DNA of 64,000 nt from Azorinus chamasolen (GCA_963576725.1 OY755247.1:10837534-10901533), one strand, 5' to 3'; numbered from the stretch's first letter, positions 1 to 9,901 are shown. Translations and numbers: made by a program. The notes: generated by a model not told the origin, from the sequence alone.

Positions 1-382
1 CAGGGTACATAGAAATTTCCCATGGCAGGCCCCACATATTATGGTCAGAAACCAAATGACCGACTTCTCGACTCGGCTAAACAATAGCAAAATTCATAAT
101 AGACAACTATTGATACGTAAAGAAAAAATGCAGAAATGAATTAAAAAACACCATTGTTTGAAATGACCAATAAAACAGTTTTTAGAGGAGTTATTATATC
201 GTCCAGCCATCTATAATAACACGAACGCCGATGAAATACAATACACAACACTCCGGATACCTACGGGTAGAAATAAATGTGTGGGGCGCTTTAAGGGGAA
301 TTAGGGTGTTTAGTGATTCAACATGCAAAAATGGATTTATATAAGTTATCCGAACCTTAAAAATGTGCAGTATAATAAATTC
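1..382. other. No recognisable feature
   Basis: AT-rich sequence. A minus-strand open frame of about 120 codons crosses 194-562, but it shows no motif I recognise and spans an inverted repeat, so I do not call it a gene. Confidence 0.5.
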
Positions 383-475
383 GTTATACAGTTCTTTCCG
401 GCTAACGGCTCGGGCAACATGATTTTCCTCAGCCGGGAATAAATTGTCATGTACCCTGGGAAAGAACTGTATAAC
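383..475. repeat. Inverted repeat, 17-bp perfect arms
   Basis: Positions 383-399 and 459-475 are perfect reverse complements (GTTATACAGTTCTTTCC), separated by about 59 bp that also contain a short GC-rich inverted segment. It could be a small hairpin MITE of a family not otherwise seen here. Confidence 0.6.
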
Positions 476-858
476 TAATAATGTACCAATATAGATCTTA
501 TATATTGCACATGTTGCATAGAAAAATACGTGATGGTTATATTGACCTGAAGACAAGCACAATTATGTGACAAAATCCATGTATTTCGAGGGCCTACATG
601 TATTGTAAAACACTTGTACATGCAGTCTTTGATCTTTGCGAGAAATTGAAGTCGAAGGAAATGACAAAAAAGTATAATCAGTTGTGAAAAGGTAAACAAA
701 AAACCAAGAACGAAAAAACCAAGGACATTATCAGGAGACAAACATCTTTGCAATACTTGTTATTTACAGCCATGTGAATGTTTTGAACCAAAATAACTGC
801 CGTTTTTCCCACCAATTGTGTTTCTTATTTTAATCACAAACGTTATTGTATTATGTGG
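476..858. other. No recognisable feature
   Basis: No supported gene or repeat. A stretch near 755-795 is weakly similar to 1540-1600. Confidence 0.4.
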
Positions 859-911
859 ACGAAAGTAATGCAGAAAGTTCATGCATGAGCTTTCTGCATA
901 ATCTTCGTCTT
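859..911. repeat. Core I hairpin fragment
   Basis: Palindrome GACGAAAGTAATGCAGAAAG...CTTTCTGCATAATCTTCGTC, the core shared by TA-B/TA-H elements, without their termini. The flank up to the adjacent TTAA-A copy is similar to 6330-6400, so the two sites derive from one composite. Confidence 0.6.
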
Positions 912-914
912 GTA

Positions 915-1032
915 TTAACCCTTTCCTTCATATAAACGCTTTTACAAACAGAGTAGACCCAGATAAGACTCATGTGGGTCTTCTTTATCTGTAAAGGCAT
1001 AAAAAGGCGTCTATATTTAATAAAGGGTTTAA
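915..1032 (+). mobile_element. TTAA-A MITE, short deleted copy
   Basis: Starts TTAACCCTTTCCTTCATATA and ends AAAGGGTTTAA, giving TTAA on both sides. The hairpin core is largely deleted; only the left arm (ACAAACAGAGTAGACCC) remains. Confidence 0.7.
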
Positions 1033-1154
1033 TGTTATATCTAAATATAGAATCGAACTTTCCAATTCAACACGAAGGTAATAAGTTGGATGACGTAATA
1101 GATCGTATACGAGCAAACGTTAGACCAGTTTCGAAAACGAAATACATGTACCCT

Positions 1155-1245
1155 CCAAAAGGAGCTTTCTGCATGACTTTCACCATGCATTAAGCGGCCA
1201 CTTGCCTAAAAGTATCCAAATTATTCTCTAACAGCATTACGGTTT
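1155..1245. mobile_element. TA-B MITE, right-half fragment
   Basis: Contains GGAGCTTTCTGCATGACTTT followed by a GCATTAAGC-GGCCAC-TTGCC segment typical of the right half of TA-B. The left arm and right terminus are missing. Confidence 0.6.
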
Positions 1246-1261
1246 ACAGGGTTTGACGATA

Positions 1262-1490
1262 TTAACCCATTTGCTCCCACGATTCCATATATGGGATGTA
1301 GGCAAACAGTGTAGACTCTGATCAGAGACCGCACAATGCGGCGTCTGATCAGAGTCTACACTGTTTGCTGATATAAAAATCAATATAAAACAAAACAAAA
1401 ATGAAAATTTAGACCAGACATCCCTTAGATAGAAGATAGACTAATCCAATACATAAGCATGGAAGAATCCACTGGGAGCAAATTGGTTAA
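1262..1490 (+). mobile_element. TTAA-D MITE, complete
   Basis: TTAA on both sides; inverted termini CCCATTTGCTCCCACG and CTGGGAGCAAATTGG. A core II hairpin (GCAAACAGTGTAGACTCTGA with its complement) lies near the left end. Compared with the 46300 copy, this hairpin carries extra tip sequence (ACCGCACAATGCGGC). Confidence 0.85.
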
Positions 1491-1720
1491 CATCTCGACT
1501 CAAAAGTGTTACGAGACCATAACCCTTTGCAGTGATTTTGTTATTTGCAGCTGTGTAAATGTTTTAGAATTTTGTTCGTGAACCAAAACAAATGCTAGTT
1601 TATTTTTTTCTAAATTTAAACAAGACGCTATTCCCAGGTGTCTTTTGTCGCTGCAAATAGTTTATTGCATGCAGGTATAACATTAGTAAAGATATTGGCA
1701 GATGCCGCCGTCAGTATTGC

Positions 1721-1970
1721 TTAACCCTTCGCTTGCTATTCACGTCAATATACCTACCTGTAAATAGTGAAGACCCAGATGAGACAGCTCCTGCAGGAAC
1801 TGTCTCATCAGGGTCTGCACTATTTACAAGTTGATTGTGCAACCAGTGCACTCCACAGCAGTGATTACACAGCGCAATACTTGTACACAGTGAAGATATA
1901 TGTTATTATACAACAGGGCATGGGTAAAGAAGGAAACATGTATTTTAAAATTCAGCAAGCGAAAGGTTAA
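1721..1970 (+). mobile_element. TTAA-E MITE, complete
   Basis: TTAA on both sides; termini CCCTTCGCTTGCTA and TTCAGCAAGCGAAAGG. Hairpin core 1761-1831 has centre AGCTCCTGCAGGAACT. A second copy lies at 48056-48305. Its right TTAA is also the left TTAA of the next element. Confidence 0.9.
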
Positions 1971-2190
1971 CCTTTCCATGTTCCATATTCATGTAAGAAA
2001 TACTGACACCATCATTGATTTATTAGCTGAAATTTTATAATGGGATATAGAAAATGTTAAACCATATCTATACAATTTCTTAAGCAAACAGAGCAAACCC
2101 TGATCAGACGGCCCCATAGGGGGCGTCTGATCTCGGTCTACTGTATTTTGCAAATGCATGAAAACACTTTTATATGAGGGAAAGTGTTAA
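1967..2190 (-). mobile_element. TTAA-A MITE, abuts TTAA-E
   Basis: Shares TTAA 1967-1970 with the preceding TTAA-E and ends GAGGGAAAGTGTTAA. The hairpin centre reads GGCCCCATAGGGGGC, where the consensus GGCTCC/GGAGCC has changed symmetrically on both arms. Confidence 0.85.
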
Positions 2191-2194
2191 ATTC

Positions 2195-2515
2195 TGAAAG
2201 AAGATCCTTCATAAGCAAAGGCAGCGATGCGAAAAGAGAAAAGCACAGGCTCCCTTTTAATGATATATTCTGAGAAAGGGTGATCCTTCGAAAGCAAACG
2301 TAGAAATGCAAAAAGAGAAAATTGCAGACTCGGTTTTATTGTGTCTGTTAATGAGTAGTAATTAAAAGTGCAACACTACTCACGCCGCCTCGCACCGGCT
2401 TTAGCAGTATTCAATTTTCAAAACTAATAACATCAAAACTAACAACACTGAGAATGAAGTACGGGGCGACATTTTACGGCCGCCACACAAGTACTTAACA
2501 CCTTGTTGTGAATTA
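2195..2515 (-). repeat. LR-1 repeat, solo-LTR-like
   Basis: Reverse-strand copy of a ~250 bp repeat also present at 6024 and 26228. It starts TTGTGTGGCGGCCGT, carries an AATAAA-like signal, and ends near CTTCAGAATT. Size and polyadenylation-like motif suggest a solo LTR, but no target duplication is clear. Confidence 0.55.
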
Positions 2516-2830
2516 CATATATTCTGAAAATGTGTGATCCTTCGAAAGCAAAAGTAGAAATGCAAAAAGAGAAAATTGCAGAGTCTGTTCATAAGTAGTA
2601 ATTAAAAGTGCAACACTATTCACGCCCCGTCCCCTTTGTATACAGAGTAGACCTATATCAGACGGCTCCTTTAGGTTCAAGGTCCATTTGTTCATGAGCA
2701 GTTATTTAAAGTGCAACACTTCTCACGCCCTTAACACAGGCTTAAGCGGTATTCAATTTTCATAACTAAAGGCATTGAAATTTATGATTCCGAAGGATCT
2801 GGGCTTGAGAATGAAGTAGTCCGCAATGCA
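2516..2830 (-). repeat. LR-1 fragments around a TTAA-A scrap
   Basis: Two partial copies of LR-1 (2525-2628 and 2690-2830) flank a short TTAA-A core fragment at 2634-2690 (CAGAGTAGACC...CAGACGGCTCC). The cluster looks like successive insertions and deletions. Confidence 0.5.
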
Positions 2831-2887
2831 AAACTGTTCAAATGAGCAAATTTGAAAGGAATGAACAACATATATGGAACTAGCGCT

Positions 2888-2987
2888 TGAGACAAAAAGT
2901 GAAGTGCCAGGTTACTGGAAACTGGAGATAGGTCCCTGGACTATTTGTCGTGGTGCATTTTTGCGGTATTGGAGGTGAAGGGGTTAA
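2888..2987 (-). mobile_element. TTAA-F MITE, right-end fragment
   Basis: Reverse copy containing CTATTTGTCGTGGTGCATTT and terminus ATTGGAGGTGAAGGGGTTAA, as in the 54769-54906 copy. The other half is missing. Confidence 0.6.
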
Positions 2988-3200
2988 ACCCTTCACCACA
3001 TATAGACGATTTTTGACACCTTTGCATACAGAGTAGACCTAGATCAGACGGCTCCTGTAGGACCAGGGTCTGTTCTACTTGCACATGGAATTATATATAA
3101 TATGTATTTCTGCAATGACCAAAACCTCATATGGAATTATAAAAAACAAAGTAATAAATATTCATAATTTCTTACATAAATAGTCATCGGGTAAAGGATT
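2984..3200 (+). mobile_element. TTAA-A MITE
   Basis: Left terminus TTAAACCCTTCACCACATAT, sharing TTAA with the preceding TTAA-F fragment; the right end degenerates to TCATCGGGTAAAGGATT. The right arm of the hairpin is shortened. Confidence 0.7.
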
Positions 3201-3330
3201 GCATATAATGACTAAACATAGATTCGAGCTTTCTAGTTCAACACAATTTACGAAATAGGATACAATCCACTGTAATAGAAATAAAATGTAGTTAAATGAA
3301 TTAATATATCAAAGACACTGTTTGCATGTA

Positions 3331-3465
3331 CAGTAAAACCTCTATATAACGACCACTAAATTGTGTTAATTAGTTGGTATTTTGGCAGGTGGTTGCTTAA
3401 AGTAAGGTGAAAGTAAAACTTTCACCTTGCTTTAAGTATACATCTGCCTTTAACACAAAAAACTC
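3331..3465 (+). mobile_element. TA-A MITE, tip-trimmed and truncated
   Basis: Begins CAGTAAAACCTCTATATAAC after TA. The central part of the hairpin is removed symmetrically, leaving AAGGTGAAAGTAAAACTTTC as a shorter palindrome. The right terminus is lost. Confidence 0.75.
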
Positions 3466-3500
3466 CGTCTATTTTGGTAACTGAAAACTCTTCAGAACAT

Positions 3501-3698
3501 TTAACCCTATTTACTTTATGAATAGTCATATAAGAAATAATCACATCATGGATAATTCGATTTTTTAAATGGCATATGAACACAGTAATATTGGGTCGTT
3601 ACAGAAACTGTTGAACCATATCTATATCATTTCAAAAGCAAACAGGACATGACTACTTCAGCCGTCTGATCTTGTTCTACTGTTTGCAAAGGCATATA
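3501..3698 (-). mobile_element. TTAA-A MITE interrupted by TA-A
   Basis: Left terminus TTAACCCTATTTACTTTATG; the hairpin survives in part (AGCCGTCTGATCTTG). Its far end is replaced at 3697-3698 (TA) by the next TA-A insertion and is not recovered downstream. Confidence 0.75.
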
Positions 3699-3902
3699 CA
3701 GTAAAACCTCTCTGTAACGGCCATTAAATTGTGTTAATTATTTGGTATTTAGGTCAATTGACCGCTTAAAGCAATGTGAAAGTAAAACAGAACGCTCCTG
3801 TAGGGGCGTTCTGTTTTACTTTCATCTTGCTTTAAGCAGCCACCTGCCTTTAACATAAAATACGTGATGTAATTTAGTGGCCGTTATAGAGCGGTTTTAC
3901 TT
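3699..3902 (+). mobile_element. TA-A MITE, full length (204 bp)
   Basis: Inverted termini CAGTAAAACCTCTCTGTAAC and GTTATAGAGCGGTTTTACT, core I hairpin with centre CGCTCCTGTAGGGGCG. The last base of the right terminus is substituted. Inserted into a TTAA-A copy. Confidence 0.9.
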
Positions 3903-4459
3903 TAATAAGCTCCCAGCTTCCATTCCAATCCTTTAAAAAATATGTATATTAATGCATGTTGTAAATTACAGAAATAAAATGTGTTTAAATCTTTCCCATT
4001 TTTCAAAAACAACGAGGAAATTGTATACAGTTTGAATCCTGTTGATACACAATGTCTCATCTAGAATATCGGAAACCTGTGATTCTTTCACAACATTTAG
4101 TGATTCTAAGAAATTTGAATTTATTCTGTATGATGCTCATGTTGTTAAATATAGTGCCAATACCTGCCACGATATTTTAATGTATAGACGACAGCAATTG
4201 TATAAATAATGATTTGATGATGTATATAATTAACATGTATATTTTGAAACGTTTTAGCACGCTGATGAAAGTTTAGTAGTTTAAAGTATTGTGTATGCAT
4301 ACGCTTTTAACCGTACCCTAAGCCGCATGATTTTAGGTGTGTAGTCAATTATCACATTTTAAGGTTTGCACTGTCTCTCATAACTCATATTTGAGTGGTT
4401 CAATACATTTTACTTACTCATGTTTGTATATTTTATCATGTATATCATAAAGAAAATAT
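3903..4459. other. No recognisable feature
   Basis: AT-rich unique-looking sequence; no open frame or repeat that I can support. Confidence 0.4.
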
Positions 4460-4481
4460 CTGTCTGTCTGTCTGTCTGTCT
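4460..4481. repeat. (CTGT)n microsatellite
   Basis: About five perfect CTGT units. The sequence after it to 4945 holds nothing I recognise. Confidence 0.9.
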
Positions 4482-4949
4482 TGATCCTATCTGTTTGACA
4501 TGTGCCAATGTCATCACGATTCGTCCCGAAATGTGCAGTTAGAACAGTGTTGCACGTTTATTCTGATTTTAATCACTGTATTTATTAGTTAACAAGAGCA
4601 TCCAGGCTTCGAAAAACGTGTCAATGGTAAAAATGGCTTGCTTCACAAATTGAATTCCGGCTTCTCGTAGACATAAACATTACTGACAGAGTTAACTCTC
4701 TAAAGGAAATTTAGAATCGCTCAATGCATGTTTTGCACAAATTAACTCAGAAATACAGAACAGCTAGAGGATGTCGTATGGTACTAGACTACTCCAGCGT
4801 TTGCTGATTCTAGTTTTTGAAATTTGCATTTATATACAATATTGGATCATATCTACGTTACAACGACCACGCTCATTCCAACACAAAGTGTCGCTGTATT
4901 GACTATGTTGTAATGAACATTAAATTACACAGAAACATTCATCTAAATC

Positions 4950-5114
4950 GGACGTTCGGACTAGCATCAATTCCAGTCTGTAAAACAGGTGGCAGCTTAA
5001 TGCAGGGTGAAAGTCATACAGAAAGCTCCCAGAGCAACCTGCATTAAGCAGCCACCTGCCCTAAAAGATCTAAATTCCACTTTACTAAAATTTCGGTTAA
5101 GAGGGATTTTGCTG
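4950..5114. mobile_element. TA-B MITE, left end degraded
   Basis: Core I arms GGTGGCAGCTTAATGCAGGG and CTGCATTAAGCAGCCACCTG, with most of the hairpin tip deleted. Right terminus reads AAGAGGGATTTTGCTG then TA. The left terminus is not clear. Confidence 0.65.
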
Positions 5115-5116
5115 TA

Positions 5117-5159
5117 TATAGTCCGTTATATCGAATGTCGTTATAACGAGTGGTCACTG
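5117..5159. mobile_element. End fragment of another TA-type element
   Basis: Contains GTTATAACGAGTGGTCACTG followed by TA, a typical pogo/Tigger-like right terminus unlike TA-A to TA-H. The matching left end is not certain; 4850-4890 is a weak candidate, in which case the TA-B above is nested. Confidence 0.45.
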
Positions 5160-5215
5160 TAAATAGCATGCATCTAAATAGTTGGGTGCATTGGTATATA
5201 GAGGATCTCATATGA

Positions 5216-5331
5216 GTGTTCATTACAAATCGTTTTTTATGAAACGAGTTTACTATAATAATATGGCACGAACCATAGCTAGTGTAATATTCATTATAGT
5301 AAACGAGTTTCATAAAAAATGTAATGAACAC
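5216..5331. repeat. Long imperfect palindrome
   Basis: Outer arms GTGTTCATTAC and GTAATGAACAC; inner arms TTTTTTATGAAACGAGTTTA against its reverse complement, TACTATAATA loop side. Total 116 bp. No terminal family match. Preceded by TATATAGAGGATCT, also found before the next palindrome. Confidence 0.75.
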
Positions 5332-5755
5332 GAATGTAATATGTTTTTTATCTCATAACCCTATAAAAGTGCCATAGAAAGTTAAACTGACTATATCTGA
5401 CGGCTGTTCAAGTCATTGTTTACAGCTCAGTACAGCTCAAACTGCTCATTTGCATAAAAATGCACCACTGGATTTCCGCGAATTACAGCACTGTTTCGGC
5501 ATTCCCACACGACAGATTATGTGATAAAATGATATTGCATTCAGATGATCATAAAACAGTGACTTTAATCATTTGCATGGAAATTTGGAGTAAATAGGGT
5601 TAACTCATTATTTGACAGGGTCGATAAAAGATGTGGGATATATGTCATGCTGTAAAACCCAGCAAAACGACCAATTAATAGATAGACATGATTGGCTTTA
5701 ACAGCAGTGACTGCTTAATAGAAGACGAAAGTAATATATAGAGGATCTGTTGCGA

Positions 5756-5875
5756 GTTGTCTTTTAAGATCACATGTTCCCAAACGAGCCTTAGAACATG
5801 TCATTAAGCGAGCCTTTGACGAGCTCAATAACATTTTCTTGGTGAGTTTAGGAACATGTGATCTTAAAAGACAAC
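5756..5875. repeat. Palindrome, 25-bp perfect arms
   Basis: Arms 5756-5780 and 5851-5875 are exact reverse complements. The loop (~70 bp) contains imperfectly paired GAGCC/GAGCTC segments. Unclassified hairpin element. It shares the upstream TATATAGAGGATCT with the palindrome at 5216. Confidence 0.8.
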
Positions 5876-6023
5876 CAGCATCAGATTATTTTTCTCACAT
5901 AACCAAACAGTGTAGATCTAGATCTATTTTTGCGCTTTTAATGACATGCAAACATCGGTTTTCCCCCAGTTTGACGTCATATATGACAAATGACGTCATA
6001 CATATTCTAAAGTGGTGTTAAGT

Positions 6024-6280
6024 GCTTGTGTGGCGGCCGTAAAACGTCGCCCCGTACTTCATTCTCAGTGTTGTTATACCTTCTGATCCTTCGAGATCAT
6101 GAATTTCAGTACTTGTTTTGAAAATTGAATACCGCTTAAGCCGGTGCTAGGGGGCGTGAGCAGTGTTGCACTTTCAATAACTGCGCATGAACAGACTCAA
6201 TAAAACCGAGTCTGCAGTTTTCTCTTTTTGTGTTGCAATTTTTGCTTTCGGGGGGATCACCTCCCTTCAGAATTTACACG
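6024..6280 (+). repeat. LR-1 repeat, solo-LTR-like
   Basis: Begins TTGTGTGGCGGCCGTAAAAC and ends CTCCCTTCAGAATT; includes CAATAAAACCGAG, a polyadenylation-like motif. Nearly identical to 26228-26482. The 5' neighbour GGTGTTAAGT is shared with the 2195 copy, so the repeat may extend further. Confidence 0.65.
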
Positions 6281-6377
6281 TGTTACTGATAAGAGAATCT
6301 TAACCCGTTGTTCTAACCCGGAGATAAAGGAAGTTATGTGAGAATACATGAGTTTTCTGAATCATCTTCGTTCTGTA

Positions 6378-6520
6378 TTAATTCTTTCCCCGATATAAAC
6401 GCTTATGCACGCCAATGCAAACTGGGTAGACCCAGATCAGACTGTAGGAGCCGTCTGATCAGGGCCTGCTCTGTTTGCTGACGAAGTTACAATAGATATG
6501 ACTCAACAGTTTCTATCATC
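6378..6520 (+). mobile_element. TTAA-A MITE, partial
   Basis: Starts TTAATTCTTTCCCCGATATA; hairpin ATCAGACTGTAGGAGCCGTCTGAT has lost part of one arm near its centre. The right half decays after 6500. Confidence 0.7.
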
Positions 6521-6596
6521 ACAAAAATATCCTCTGTAAATATGCTACATACCGGTATGCTACTATCACTACCACTACTGTCAATAATAATAGCAA

Positions 6597-6892
6597 CAGT
6601 CGAACCAATGGACCGTACAAATTAGTTCGAGATAACAGATGTTTGAGTCATCCGATTTCTAATCTGAATAATTTGTCAATGCCGCAGCTTAATACAGGTC
6701 TGAAATAATGTTAAAGCTCCTGTAGGAGCTTTCAGCATTACTTTAGACCTGTATTAAGCTATCACATGTGTTTCTAGATATCTGTAGCAATACATTTTAG
6801 CGCAATTATGTAGTGTTAGTTTTGGAAGGACTTGACTTTCGAGTTATCCCGAAGTTCGAGTTATCCGAGTTCGAGATATCGAAGTTCAACTG
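6597..6892 (+). mobile_element. TA-C MITE
   Basis: Right terminus GAGATATCGAAGTTCAACTG then TA; left terminus CAGTCGAAC has a short deletion. The core I hairpin CTTAATACAGGTCTGAAATA with centre AGCTCCTGTAGGAGCT lies in the middle. Confidence 0.85.
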
Positions 6893-7154
6893 TACCCATA
6901 ACAATCATGATAACAATCATAATACATGTAATCAAAAAACAAAAAGTAATACATATAAAATATACTTACTGTTATTTTTATGATACCATTTCTTCTTATT
7001 ATTTATTTATCATGCATTAGCCTATTTATTTATTACTTGACCTGGTTGAGACATTAGATATCCATCCTACATAGATCTCACTTAATTTCTGAAACAGATT
7101 GACCTGTTACTAGACGCGCGTGTTCTGGGATAATAGAAATATATCAGCCCTATA

Positions 7155-7432
7155 CATTAGCCTAAGACAAATACTGCTACAAAATCGGTTTGGTGATCCC
7201 ATATATCAACAACACAAGTTTTACGTATTCTGTTTAATCCCTGTCCCGCTGTGAAGAAAACAGTGTCAAATCTGGATCTGATGCCAAATGATTCGATCAA
7301 GCTTTTGAGAAACAACTGACCAAGCGTCAAACAGCTTAGATCCTGATGAGACGCCGAGCAACTCGGCGTCTCATCAGGATCCAAGCTGTTTGTAAATGTT
7401 AGTTAATTCGCAAATAACGGGAAAAGTGTTAA
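7155..7432 (+). mobile_element. TTAA-C-like MITE
   Basis: A near-perfect core II hairpin at 7330-7395 (AACAGCTTAGATCCTGATGA, tip CCGAGCAACTCGG) precedes a right end GGGAAAAGTGTTAA. The left end near 7155 is degraded and placed approximately. Confidence 0.65.
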
Positions 7433-7478
7433 TGTATAAAAGGATGCCATTGTCTGAAACTGACCTCCTGTGAAGATA

Positions 7479-7918
7479 CAGTAGAAACTCTCTACAGTGG
7501 TCAGTAATTGATTCACACAGGAGTCATTGAAAGCAGATACTTGCCTAACCTTTTCCGTGTTCTATGTTTATTTCAAATTCCAATACTTAATGAATATTCA
7601 TTGACAAAATAGCCATGATGAAATACGGAAGGTGGAATAGTTTAGCCATTCTGGAAAGTATAGAAACAGAACTATTAAATTCCATAAGCAAAAAGAACAG
7701 ACCCTGATCAGACGGCTCCTTTAGGAACCATCTGATATGTGTCTTCTCTGTTTGCGAATGTGTGAAAAGCTTTTACATGAAGGAAATGGTCAGTGCAGAC
7801 CGATATAAAATACAGGAGGAGATTTCTGTATAGGTTTCACCCTGCAATAAGCTACCATATGCCTTTCTGACCTAGATTTAGACTCTCATTGGATGTTCTT
7901 TGTAGAGAGGTTTTGCTG
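7479..7918. mobile_element. TA-type MITE hosting a TTAA-A insertion
   Basis: Left terminus CAGTAGAAACTCTCTACAGT after TA and right terminus TGTAGAGAGGTTTTGCTG before TA. The remaining right core reads TTTCACCCTGCAATAAGCTA, a core I arm. The middle is occupied by a TTAA-A copy. Confidence 0.75.
7545..7791 (-). mobile_element. TTAA-A MITE, nested
   Basis: Runs from CTAACCTTTTCCGTG to CATGAAGGAAATGG inside the TA-type element. Flanking tetramers are decayed. Hairpin centre GGCTCCTTTAGGAACC. Confidence 0.75.
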
Positions 7919-8027
7919 TATTTTCGGTCATTACGATTGATGGAAACGAAGCTGGTAGCCGAGTCATCTTATTAATGTTATTGACCTGAAGTGAGTATTA
8001 TTTTTGTATAAGTTGTTTGGGCCTTTT

Positions 8028-8265
8028 TTAACATTTTCCCTCATCTAAACGCCTCAAGTTTTTCGCGCATTTGCTAACAGAGTACACCTATATCAGACGG
8101 CTCCGATAGGAGCCGTCTGATCAGGGTCTGCTCTGTTTCCTTATGGTATACTATAGATCTGATACTACAGTTTCTGTCTGAGCCATAATTGACCTGTGTT
8201 CATATGCCATTCTAAAAACTGATACAATTAATATCCATGATGTCATTATTTCTTTACTTGGGTCA
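8028..8265 (+). mobile_element. TTAA-A MITE
   Basis: Left TTAACATTTTCCCTCATCTA; perfect hairpin tip CGGCTCCGATAGGAGCCG; right segment decays around TTACTTGGGTCATC without a clear terminus. Confidence 0.75.
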
Positions 8266-8544
8266 TCTATAAGATGAAAATGTCATTATCAAGGTCATAT
8301 ACTGAACAACGAAGGACAACATCAATGGCAATATTTACGGAACTGAGGCAGTGAGAAGTAATGACCTAATGACCATAGTTTCGTGAAAAGAGATAATATG
8401 TCTAAATATAGAGACATTCCAGAATGGAATGACAATTCGACAAACGAGAGTTTTACTACTTTCTCAGGTGACGTTAGAATTCTAAGACATTTCATGTACA
8501 AATGTGACAAACTTATGACGTATTCGATTATATTTGTAGCAAAC

Positions 8545-8736
8545 GTGTGACGAATACGACTAAATTATACCAACTATTTTGTGTTAAAGGTAGGTGGTTG
8601 ATTAAAGAAAGGTGAAAGTAAAACAGAACGCTCCTGTAGGAGCGTTCTGTTTACTTCACCTTGCTTTAAGCAGCCACCTTCCCTAAATACCAACTAATTA
8701 ACACAACTTAGTGGCCGTTATAGAGAGGTTTTACTG
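8545..8736 (-). mobile_element. TA-A MITE, one end degraded
   Basis: Right terminus GTTATAGAGAGGTTTTACTG then TA; core I hairpin with centre CGCTCCTGTAGGAGCG. The left terminus has mutated to ACGAATACGACTAAATT. Confidence 0.8.
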
Positions 8737-8813
8737 TATATGGTTGAATAAACGTCAACCTGTTACTTAATACAAACACGTGTTAACAATTTTGCAAACA
8801 GAGCAGAACCAGA

Positions 8814-9000
8814 TACGCCTATAAACGCTTTTGAAAACAGAGTAAAACCAGATACGCTTCTCAACGCTTTTGAAAACAGAGTAGAACCAAATACGCATAT
8901 CAACGCTTTTGAAAACAGAGTAGAACCAAAAACGCTTATCAACGCTTTTGAAAACAGAGTAGAACCAAATACGCCTATCAACGCTTTTTGAAAACAGATC
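8814..9000 (+). repeat. 39-bp tandem repeat, about five copies
   Basis: Unit begins AACGCTTTTGAAAACAGAGT and ends AGAACCAAATACGCATATC. It is an amplified piece of the TTAA-A left arm (AAACGCTTTTGCAAACAGAG, GTAGACCCAGAT). Copies differ by one to three bases. The minus-strand open frame here is only the repeat read through. Confidence 0.9.
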
Positions 9001-9106
9001 AAGCTCTTACAGGAATCGTCATGCTCTGTTCTGTTAGCTTATGAGGTAATTTAGATCGGACTCAACACTGTTTGCCATGACCAAAACTTTATGTGTTCAT
9101 TTTTCA

Positions 9107-9296
9107 TTATCCCATTCCCCCATATTGACGCCTTTTGACGCCTCTGTAAAAGTCACTTTTGCTCTATTTCTCACAATGGTTTCATAACTACACAATTCTA
9201 GACGTTTCCTTTTCTCTAGTAAATGCTCCTTTTCGGTACATTTATTCGAAGAGGTTAGGTCTAAATATAGCCTATTTCATGTAAGTAGTGGGTTAT
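9107..9296 (+). mobile_element. TTAA-B MITE flanked by TTAT
   Basis: Terminus CCCATTCCCCCATATTGACG and decayed right terminus GTAAGTAGTGGG, flanked by TTAT on both sides, not TTAA. One hairpin arm is deleted. Nested in a TTAA-A copy. Confidence 0.75.
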
Positions 9297-9360
9297 AAAT
9301 ATGCATTTAATTCAATGATGTCCTTATTTCTTTCATGATTATCCATAGGGTAAATGGTTA

Positions 9361-9671
9361 TATATAAAACTCATACCAAACTGTATTCAGAGTTGTTTGT
9401 ACTATGCAGTCATCGCATATGACTCCGTTTCCCACGAAGGTCATACATGTGTACATGTGTTACAGGAAAAATGTGTATTGGTTCATTTAATCATATTTAT
9501 TAATGATGTTAATGACATTTATGTGTTTCACTGGCGCCGCTATGTGAACTTCAACAGTACATCTGAGAATTGTAATTGCTAATGGTGACTTGTGTTGCAT
9601 TCAGATGTGCTGATGAAGTCAAAGTGCGGAAAAAGACACGCTCTAAAGTTCTTACGCTCCCCGTGTATATA
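9361..9671. other. No recognisable feature
   Basis: Open frames of about 60 codons on both strands, none recognisable. Confidence 0.4.
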
Positions 9672-9901
9672 TTAACCCATTCCCTCCTACTGAAGCATTT
9701 TGACGGCCTGTAAAAGTCACATTTTGAAACCATTGTAATATATAGAACAGTTGCTCCATAGGAGCAAATGCTCTTATTATCACAATGGTTTCAATACTAT
9801 ATACAATTCTAAAATGTTCCCTTTCTCTCGTAAAAGCTCCTTTTCGGTAGATTTATTCAAAGATGCTGGGTATAAAAATAGTCGAGGAGGGAATGGGTTA
9901 A
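9672..9901 (+). mobile_element. TTAA-B MITE, complete
   Basis: TTAA on both sides; termini CCCATTCCCTCCTACTGAAG and GTCGAGGAGGGAATGGG. Hairpin centre TTGCTCCATAGGAGCAAATG. Right half contains GGTAGATTTATTCAAAGATG, conserved in the family. Confidence 0.9.

Larger units (their letters stand above)
8776..9360 (+). mobile_element. TTAA-A MITE with internal expansion and insertion
   Basis: Left part GTTAACAATTTTGCAAACAG, then a 39-bp tandem array, then normal TTAA-A sequence (TTTGCCATGACCAAAACTTT), a nested TTAA-B, and the TTAA-A tail ending CATAGGGTAAATGGTTA. The hairpin itself is lost in the array. Confidence 0.7.

Noticed and set aside
194..562. 122-codon minus-strand frame
   Set aside because: Overlaps an inverted repeat, has no domain signal and compositional bias typical of AT-rich DNA.
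8763..9002. 79-codon frame with repeated FSKALI motif
   Set aside because: It is the 39-bp tandem repeat translated (13 codons per unit).
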